Assembly: GCF_030272615.1 (NCBI RefSeq)
Contig: NC_081415.1
Span: 372,723,009-372,787,008 of the forward strand
DNA: 64,000 nucleotides
DNA from: Cryptomeria japonica
Taxonomy: Eukaryota; Streptophyta; Pinopsida; Cupressales; Cupressaceae
Reading direction: 5' to 3'
Part shown: one piece after another, positions 56,640 to 64,000 of the stretch
Position numbering within the stretch: the first letter of the stretch is position 1
Layout: every line of letters begins with the position of its first letter
The notes under the pieces: model-generated
Database searches by the model: none
What the model was told of the DNA's origin: nothing
The model's input: only the letters and a program-made list of their open reading frames with translations
Program-made: the position numbers and the translations under genes

Positions 56640-58788
56640 TGTTTGATTCCTCTCCTAGCAAGTCTACAAGCAAGAAAATGAAGTTCATGTATGACAAGTA
56701 CTTGAATATATTTCCAGAAAGCTCTGTCAAATCAAATGTGAAACCAATTCAGGACACATAAATTGGACATGTGGACATGGAGGAATTTCTCAAGAGGGTT
56801 TGGGAGGCTCCTTCAAGACTATCTTGCCTCATAACTAGTGAATTCCAAAAGTACTCATCCTTTCTAGTAGTTGCTCATGACCCTGATATTATATTGGCAA
56901 CAATAGAATGATTTGATCCCGCCATCAGACATGTTAAAGATGCAGATGGAAATGTCGTTATCCGTCTTGACAGTGAGTATTTTCAAGAGAGCATTTCTGG
57001 ATTCAATTGTGTGAAAGATTTTTGCATCAACGTTTCGGATCACACTTCGTGATCCATCATCAAGATGAATAGAGTCAAAAAATCTTTCACGGAGTGTGAT
57101 CCAAAATGTTGATGCAAAAACCTTTCACACAATTGAATCCAGAAATGCTCTCTTGATTATATGATGGATTGTGGAAATCTCTTAGAACTGAGTGAGTATT
57201 TTAACAGTGTCTTCAAAGGTTCTTATACAAAGGAAGTGGTGGATATCACTCAGGAAAGGGCACATAAATGGTATGAGTAAAATGAAGATAAATTTAAGAA
57301 AACCATTAATAATGTTTTCTTCTCAAGTTCTTGAACATCTACAACTTCTCGGTGGTTGAAATCTTTTCACAAGAGTGATTTCACCAAATAATATAATGAC
57401 ATAGTCACCTTCCTGTCTTGAGTGAAAGGCCTTTTGGATTCTCACTTCTTTCAAGCATGGATGTGCTGGTATATGAATATAATTAGGAAAGGGAATGATA
57501 AGATTGACTAGGGTGAGAAAATCAATGATGTGATTTGTGATTAGTTGAAGGAAGTTAAAACCATATTGAAATTCTACATGACTTCCTACCTTGTGTATGC
57601 AACTGCCTCTATGAGGCAATTTCCAGGTTCATCTACAAAAGGTGATAGAAGAGTAACTCTAGTATGGGATTACTATTCTCAATCGACTATCTTCAATTGG
57701 TGAAGTCATTTCTGCAGAGTTAATGATGCATTCTTTACAACATGGAAATGTTTGTTTGACAAGGATTTGCAGAAAAAGAGGCTTTCTGATGCTACTTATA
57801 ACAAAGCTTGTGAGTACGAGTGTGTTTTCCTATAGTTTCCAATATTTACATACATCCGGGTGGGTTCCTTTACTGGTGAACTATTTATGATACCAAGATA
57901 TCCATCAAACAAATTTTTTTTCATGGATCTATGTAGATAATTAGTGTATGTAGATGAGAGACAATCTTATTCACACAAGACTCATCTCAAGTCCTCTTAA
58001 TCAATTGGTAGATATTCAATGATGACTACTCAAAAGGCCAAAAACATGGAGGAGGAAATGCAGTGGGTAACAATGAGAAGATTCAAATCCCGCAACAACT
58101 TTTATTTTCATGGAATAAAAAATAAAATCCATCAAAATCATGTGCATGTACACAGGCTTGAGGATGTTTGGGCTGATTGTGGAGATGATGAAGATGTGAG
58201 GAGAGTTGATTTCAGTCACCTTACACTTGAGCAGATTGATAACTTGGATTTGGTTAAAATTCCAGACACCTTGGAGGATACCACTGATGATTTTGTGTTT
58301 CCTATTTAATTTAATAATAATATTGCTAATACTCCTCTCCCTCCCATTCAGTGATCAAAGAAAGAAAGTAAATCTATTTCTGCATGGTGTGCACCTATCA
58401 TGGTAAACACAAATGCATGTCTACTAAGGAAAGGTATTAGGATGAATCAACTTCCTACAAGCTATAGTGATGACCAAGATGATGAAGGTCCTATGGGAAA
58501 AACATTAGAAATGAGAGCTAAAAACTGATAGGATCCATAGGAGATGCCACCAATTTCATCTTGTAGGTCAAAGAGAAAGAAACCTACCTACAAATTCACT
58601 ACCAAGGGGCCAAAGAAGGAAGAATCCTCTTCTCAAGATGAAAAAAAGAAGGTTTCTGAGGAACCAACATTGTAGGAGTCAGAAAAAGGACAAGAAGAAG
58701 GTGAAATACCATAGGAAGAAGAAATACAAGATCAGAGGGATTCACATCCACTGCTAGTTACCACTATTTCTACAACAACACAGGTGCC
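56640..58788 (+). pseudogene. Long ORF inside the LTR of element B, copy 2, decayed and cut
   Basis: Follows the same course as 24507 onwards (HVDMEEFLKRVWEAPSRL near 56773, the FHGIKNKIHQNHVHVHRLED segment near 58110). It has its own stops, frameshifts and the fold-back insertion. The C-terminal helical part is not in the window because copia-2 cuts in at 58789. Confidence 0.6.
56984..57190. mobile_element. Fold-back (MITE-like) insertion in LTR of element B
   Basis: Absent from the other LTR. The 12-bp flank agtgagtatttt is repeated at 56972-56983 and 57191-57202. The first 172 bp form a hairpin: arms of about 68 bp starting caagagagcatttctgg pair with the reverse copy ending at 57155 with about four mismatches. 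A 35-bp tail follows (57156-57190). It has no coding capacity. The family was not identified. Confidence 0.85.
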
Positions 58789-60325
58789 TAATAGTTCTAA
58801 TACTTAAAGATAGGTATAGATGCCAAGCCAATAAGATGAGAGGGGGGGGGGGGGGTGAATCATACACACTTAATCTTCCATAAAAACAACAGATTCAACC
58901 TCGGTAACATATACTTCAGTAATATAACCAAAACTGCTAAACATGCAAACTCAAAAGCATATAAACATCATAACACTCATAACACTAGATTTAACGTGGA
59001 AACCCAAATAGGGAAAAACCAGTGGGATTTTGGACCCACTAAGAAATATACTCTTCTAGAGTATGCTTGATTAAAAACAAATCCTGTTAAAGATTACAAA
59101 CACATTGCTAGATGTGACCCAGTTAAGGTATTTCCCTTAGATCTGTTAGGATCTTCACGTTGTTAGAAGTGACCTTGTTAAAGGATTTCAAACACTCAAT
59201 CAGAATATCACCTTGCTAGAGGGTTTTACAAATAAGACTGTTACGTCCACTCGATGAAGATATTTTCTGTCACTTCACAAAATAACAGTAATAAAAATCT
59301 ATCTGCAACTTCACATCTAAAATGTTAAAGTGGATTCTTATTTTCTCAATACAATATAGACATAGAACTAATCTTGTCCATCTGCTGGGCTCTGTACTCT
59401 GTTATTCAAAACAGATCTTTAAGCTTCTATGTTTGGTAATCACTATGTAGCATCCCTATGCATACACTTGCCCACATACATTGTTTATCAATAGTTCCCT
59501 ATTTATAAACAATTTGCCAATCACTTAATCTCCTTGATCACATTTCCCATGATCAATCATAGCCATCAGATCTTCAAACTTTGACCAGGTTCAATGTATC
59601 CTTCGATCTGAAAATGTTTTACCCCACCTTGGAACTTGCATATATTTCTTGGAACTTGTGCTAGGGTATTGCGGTTCAATCTAAGCTGTAGATCTTCCTG
59701 TCGATTTTCCTTTGCCATAGATTCTTTAACAAACTTTATTCACAGCATACCAATCATTTAATCATAGCCAGCTCATCAACTTCCTTCATTAAATAATGTA
59801 TGTAATCATTTAATACATTTTGTTATTACTCGGTTGCAACTCAGTAAATACTAAACTTCACTCGGTAGACATTCTGCCTTCATTAACCGATAGTGATAAC
59901 CTTAGGGTTTACCGACTAGGTTCCTTAGGGTTTACCAACTAGGTTCTTTGCTTGGTAACATAGTATAGTATTAACCTTACAATCAATAACATATGTAGGA
60001 TATCAAAACAATCTAATCATCATGATCTCATCATTGTCTAACTCGGTAATAGTTGCCCATTGAATAACTTATTTGACCCCTTATCCATCATATTCTTTCT
60101 GTGTCTTTTACTGACATATTTATACTGATCAAATCATACTTCTTAAGATATGGCAACATCACACTGGATTAGAAAATCAATTTCTTGACATCAATGACAA
60201 AATAATAATATTAAGACAATAAACATCCTTAATCAGTTTTATCCATAATCATCAACAACCTTCTCAATATCCTTATTGAAATGCCAACAATCTCTCCTTG
60301 TCTATTATAATGCCAAATGCCAACA
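58789..60325 (-). repeat. 3' LTR of copia-2
   Basis: Homologous to 4292-5784. The run of G is longer, 14 bases at 58842-58855. The end is ambiguous: the word atgccaacaatctc occurs at 60281-60294 and again at 60317-60330, a 36-bp duplication across the LTR and polypurine-tract junction. Confidence 0.92.
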
Positions 60326-60339
60326 ATCTCCCCCTTTGG
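60326..60339 (-). other. Polypurine tract of copia-2
   Basis: gccaaagggggagat on the minus strand, as in copia-1. A partial duplicate (agagat) lies at 60290-60295. Confidence 0.8.
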
Positions 60340-60741
60340 CATTGATGGCAAAGCCAATTGATTTGACCTAATTGATTTGGATTGCTGTGAGATTCTGAAA
60401 TGCTGAAATGCTCTCCCCCTATCATTAGAATTCTCCCCCATACATTAGTTTTCTCCTCTTCTCCAGTCTTCTCCTCTTCTCTTCTGTCTTCTCCCCCTTT
60501 GACAATAATGCCAAAAAGTAAAGAACTAAAACATAATTTCTTCCTGTATGAAGTGATTTCCTACTGTTATGTGTCAACTTAGTCTCGATCAGAGCATTAT
60601 GTCTTTAATTCCTGTTCCTTGTATTGTTTCCTGTATTTTTTCCTGCACACCTTTAGAAAACATCCTAAAGTGTGGAAATCAGCATCAACTCCTTAAAGAT
60701 ATTCTCTAGAGTCATTGAATTGATGCTTTCACTGAACTCAG

Positions 60742-62094
60742 TCAGTGACTAGAAGATAGGGGTAGGACCCCTAACTTACTTCTAAGATACTCAAAAGTGT
60801 CCCTTGGCAATGGCTTGGTGAAGATATCTACTATTTGTTCCTTTGTGCTAACATATTCCAACACCATTTTCTTCTCTTGAGCTTCTTCTCTAAGATAATG
60901 ATATTTGATAGAGATGTGCTTTGTCTTAGAATGCATAACAGGATTCTTTGAAATGTTAATGGCACTAGTATTATCACAGAATATAGTTACTCGCTCGGTA
61001 AATTTCTCATTTATACCTTCCAACAATTGTTTGATCCATGCTATTTTGGTACAATTCAATGCTGCAGCAACGTATTCAACTTCTGTTGTTGACTGTGAAA
61101 CACATCCTTGTTTCTTGCTAAGCCAACTCACTAGTTTTTCTCCTAAAAAGAAAGCTCCTCCACTTGTGCTTTTTCTGTCATCAATGTTGCCTGCCCAATT
61201 AGCATCAGTATAAACTTTTAAATCAAAATCATTTCTTTTCTGATAGACTAAGCCATAATCCTCAGTGCCTTTCAAGTATCTAAAAATTCTCTTGATTGTT
61301 GTCATGTGTGTTTCCTTAGGATCTGCAGAGAATCTTGCAACTATACCTATTGCATGTGCTATGTCTGGCCTGCTGTGAACAACATATTGCAGCTTTCCAA
61401 TCATGGATTGGTAAAGTGTCTCATCAATAGATGCAGATTCATCATTATTTGATAGTTTATAGTTGGTAGTCATAGGAGTACTTACTAGTTTTGAATCCTC
61501 CATTCCAAATTTCTTCAAGATTTCCTTTATGTACTTGGATTGAGTAATGAAAATCTCATCTCTCATTTGCAGTATATGTAACCCTATAAAATACTTTATC
61601 TCACTGATTAATGAAATCTCAAATTCTTTGCTCATTTCATTTCCAAAGTTCTTACATAGAGAGTCATTCCCACAAAATATAATATCATCAACAAATATTG
61701 CTAAGATCAGTATTCCATTTTCATCATTCTTCATGTAAATATTGTTGTTTTCACTTGTTCTTATAAAACCAATCTTGATTAAATAAGAGTGCAATCTTTC
61801 ATACCATGCTCTAGGTGCTTGCTTCAGACCATATAAAGCTTTGTTCAATTTACATACCTGATCTTTATTATTGTCTTCAACAAATCCTTCAGGTTGTTCA
61901 ATAAAAACTTCTTCTTCTAATACTCCATTCAGAAATGCGGATTTGACATCCATTTGATATACCTTGAAATTCTTGTAAGCAACATATGCCAACAATGTTC
62001 TTACTCCTTCAAGTCTAGCCACAGGTGCAAAAGTTTCACCATAATCAATTCCTTCTTCTTGGGCATAACCTTTGCAAACTAGTCTTGTTTTATT
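60742..62094 (-). pseudogene. Copia-2 reverse transcriptase and RNase H
   Basis: Open from 62022 to 60742 over 426 residues, with [54 protein letters not shown] and the [16 protein letters not shown] end. It has a single copy of the RNase H segment that is duplicated in copia-1. It is cut off from the N-terminal RT part by TGA at 62095-62097 (TGG in copia-1). Confidence 0.92.
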
Positions 62095-62757
62095 TCAAAT
62101 GACCTCTCCTTTTTCATTCAGCTTGTTTCTGAAAATCCATTTTGTACCGATTACATTTTTGTCCTTCGGTCTTGGGACTAGTGTCCATGTGTCATTCTTC
62201 TTGATTTGATCAATCTCTTCTGTCATAGAATTTATCCAATCTTCACTGTTAAATGCCTCTTTCACTATTCTCGATTCAAATTCAGATATCAGACATGTGT
62301 TCTGTCTCAGTTTGTTCCTTGTCATCACTAGATCATCCTTATCTCTTATAATCTGACTTGGTGCATGATGTCTTCTAATATATTTGGCTAATACAGGCTT
62401 AGTAGGCTCTATATGATCTTCTTCATCACTCAGTAACTGGATATTCTCTTCATTTCCTTCTGCAGTTTTCTCGGTAGGACTTGTCGGTTGAACATAGACA
62501 AATTCATCATAATCTTCTGGTTCCTTGGCATTTCCTTCATGATTTCTTTTTGCAAATTCATCAATTTTCACATTTGCACTTTCTACTATTTTGTTAGATG
62601 ATTTTATCAGACATTTAAATGCTTTACTTCTAGAAGAATAACCAAGAAATGTTCCTTCTTCACTTCTCTGATCAAACTTGCCATTTCTATCATCCTTGTG
62701 TACATAGCATCTACTTCCGAAGATTTTAAAATAACTTACATTAGGTTTCTTGTCATA
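62095..62757 (-). pseudogene. Copia-2 integrase C terminus, linker and RT start
   Basis: The same frame as its neighbours. Residues include KKPNVSYFKIFGSRCYV (62750-62700), the linker with EFVYVQPTSPTEKT, and the RT opening [19 protein letters not shown]. It lies between the TAG at 62758 and the TGA at 62095. It lacks the two extra stops that copia-1 has in this part. Confidence 0.85.
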
Positions 62758-63546
62758 CTAGATTTCATATGGTGTCTTCAAAGTACCTTTCTTCAGTTGT
62801 ACTTGGTTCAGGGTGTAAACTGCTATGCTTATTGCTTCTCTCCAAAATGTTTGTGGTATTTTCTTTTCAATCATCGGGGTTCTGGCACAATCCACAATAG
62901 ATCTGTTTCTTCTCTCAGCAATTCCATTTTGTTGTGGAGTTCTCGGTGTAGAGACTTGTCTTTTTATACCATGATCATTGCAAAATAAGTTGAACTCATC
63001 AGATGTGAACTCTCCTCCTCTATCTGATCTAAGACATTTTAGTTGTCTTCCTATTTCATTTTCAACTCTTGCCTTGTACCATTTAAACATTTGAAAAGCT
63101 TTTGATTTTTCTTTTAAAAACATTACTGACATCATCCTTGAGTAATCATCCACAAATAATATGAAATATTTATCATCATAATAACTTTGAACTTTCATAG
63201 GACCACAAAGATCAGTGTGCACAAGATCTAAAATTCCCTTAGAAGTGTAAGACTTACTTGTAAAGCTTGATCTTGTCATTTTACCCATCTGGCATCCTCG
63301 GCACATAGCATTCTCAGGTTTTTTAAGACTCAGTAGACCTCTTACTCGGTGCTTCTTGCTTATTTTGATCAGATTATCAAAATTTACATGACAAAACCTT
63401 TTATGCCATAACCAGGTATCATATATCTTTGCATACAAACATTTATTCTGAGTTGAGTCAAGGTGAAATGTGATACCTTTTGTTTGTGTCTCGGTAGCAG
63501 CTAACTTTCCATGCTTGTCATGAACTTTGACAATTCCTTTTTGAAA
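62758..63546 (-). pseudogene. Copia-2 integrase
   Basis: HHCC finger (LWHKRFCHVNF, CRGCQMGKM) and DDE core (HTDLCGPM, LFVDDYSRM, TPQQNGIAERRNRS). The frame is continuous to 63546. It ends in TAG at 62758-62760, the same position as in copia-1. Confidence 0.92.
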
Positions 63547-64000
63547 TTATATTCGGTATCCTATATTGTTTAGCTGTGCTACACTCAACAAATTGTATTT
63601 TAAACCTTCAACCCAATAAAAATTATTGCATCTTGCATTGTCAAAAAGTGTTATGGATCCTTTACCTCTTACCGGACATGGTGCATCATTACCAAATCTT
63701 ACATAGCCTCCATCATAGTCTTCTAACATAAAGAACTTGTGTTTGTCACCTATCATGTGATGTGAGCATCCACTATCTATGATCCAAGAATCATTAGTAT
63801 TTATGTGAGATATTAGGGCTTTTTCTTCATGTCTTCATCTGATCCATCTTTGATAGCCACAAAAACTACTTCCTCTGTATCAGTTTCATCTGATTTATCA
63901 TCATTGGATTCCTCATCGGCTATTAAGCATGACTTTCTATCTCTTCTTCTGAAGTCTCGGTGTCCTCTGTAATGATTATCTTTCTATCTATCATCTTAGT
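63547..64000 (-). pseudogene. Copia-2 protease and end of gag, cut by window edge
   Basis: Contains the protease active-site region (IIDSGCSHHM near 63795-63755) and the flank DYDGGYVRFGNDAPCPV. TAA at 63547-63549 replaces GAA of copia-1, and a 4-bp deletion near 63832 shifts the frame upstream. The rest of gag and the 5' LTR lie beyond 64000. Confidence 0.9.

Larger units (their letters stand above)
23022..58788 (+). mobile_element. Element B: Ty3/gypsy retrotransposon with very long ORF-bearing LTRs (3' end outside window)
   Basis: The sequences from 23022 and from 55126 both start TGTTGTCACTGAT and stay homologous for over 3.6 kb. The first copy ends at a primer-site-like sequence near 28932. 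The second follows the end of an integrase frame at 54967 and is cut by copia-2 at 58789. Between them lie gag, protease, an archaeal-type RNase H, RT, gypsy RNase H and integrase. The integrase is split by the CACTA element (34512-54610). Without nested insertions the internal part is about 6.1 kb and each LTR about 5.9 kb. Many stops and frameshifts show an old, dead copy. Confidence 0.85.
55126..58788 (+). repeat. 3' LTR of element B, first 3.6 kb
   Basis: Homologous to 23022 onwards in the same order: start TGTTGTCACTGAT, palindrome array and LTR ORF. It carries a 207-bp insertion at 56984 that the other copy lacks. It is cut by copia-2 at 58789 at the point equivalent to about 26393 in the 5' LTR. 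Confidence 0.88.
58789..64000 (-). mobile_element. Copia-2: second copy of the copia family, 5' part outside the window
   Basis: Its 3' LTR (58789-60325), polypurine tract and pol match copia-1 throughout. It inserted into the 3' LTR of element B. The plus-strand end base pair is mutated (TA instead of TG at 58789). Gag-pol has the TAG at 62758 shared with copia-1, plus TGA at 62095, TAA at 63547 and a 4-bp deletion near 63832. The segment 60340-60741 is an untranslated spacer. Confidence 0.94.

Overview
The window looks like intergenic nuclear DNA from a plant with a very large, repeat-rich genome. A gymnosperm is my best guess but is not proven. I found no host gene, rRNA, tRNA or CRISPR array. 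Nearly all of it is transposons inserted into transposons. The main boundaries were read directly as LTR ends, primer sites, polypurine tracts and target-site duplications (TSDs).

Layout. (1) 1-219 is the tail of a plant mobile domain (PMD) type gene. 814-1991 and 22667-23021 are two halves of an older retroelement, 'D', split by 'A'. (2) Element A (1997-22661, TSD ATTAG) is an old Ty3/gypsy element of Tat-like type. It has a repeat-rich leader, decayed gag, protease, RT and RNase H, no recognisable integrase, and a PMD gene on the opposite strand before its 3' LTR. (3) Copia-1 (4292-12024, minus strand, TSD ATGTC) lies inside the leader of A. (4) Element B (23022 to beyond 58788) is a Ty3/gypsy element with LTRs of about 5.9 kb. 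Each LTR carries an array of about 16 short palindromes followed by a long decayed ORF. Its internal order reads gag, protease, archaeal-type RNase H, RT, gypsy RNase H, integrase. (5) A CACTA DNA transposon (34512-54610, TSD AAG) splits the integrase gene of B; its minus-strand transposase keeps a six-exon structure. (6) Element C (35511-48319, TSD CTAAG) lies inside the CACTA element. It has a leader, one long Gln/Pro-rich frame and an almost complete antisense PMD gene, but no recognisable protease, RT or integrase. (7) The 3' LTR of B (from 55126) holds a 207-bp fold-back insertion and is cut at 58789 by copia-2 (minus strand), which runs off the window.

How the parts relate. A and C share LTR-end sequence, an identical 15-base polypurine tract, a leader block and an antisense PMD gene. 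The simplest reading is that C is a non-autonomous partner copied by enzymes from A-like elements. Copia-1 and copia-2 belong to one family and share the same in-frame TAG between integrase and RT. Most premature stops fit C-to-T change at formerly CGA, CAG or TGG codons, as expected for long-methylated, silenced repeats. LTR pairs look least diverged in C, intermediate in copia-1 and most diverged in A (by-eye counts), which agrees with the nesting order.

The features most likely to be under-described are the palindrome array plus ORF inside the LTRs of B, the RNase H placed before RT in B, and the recurrent antisense PMD gene in two related retroelements, one lacking its own polymerase.
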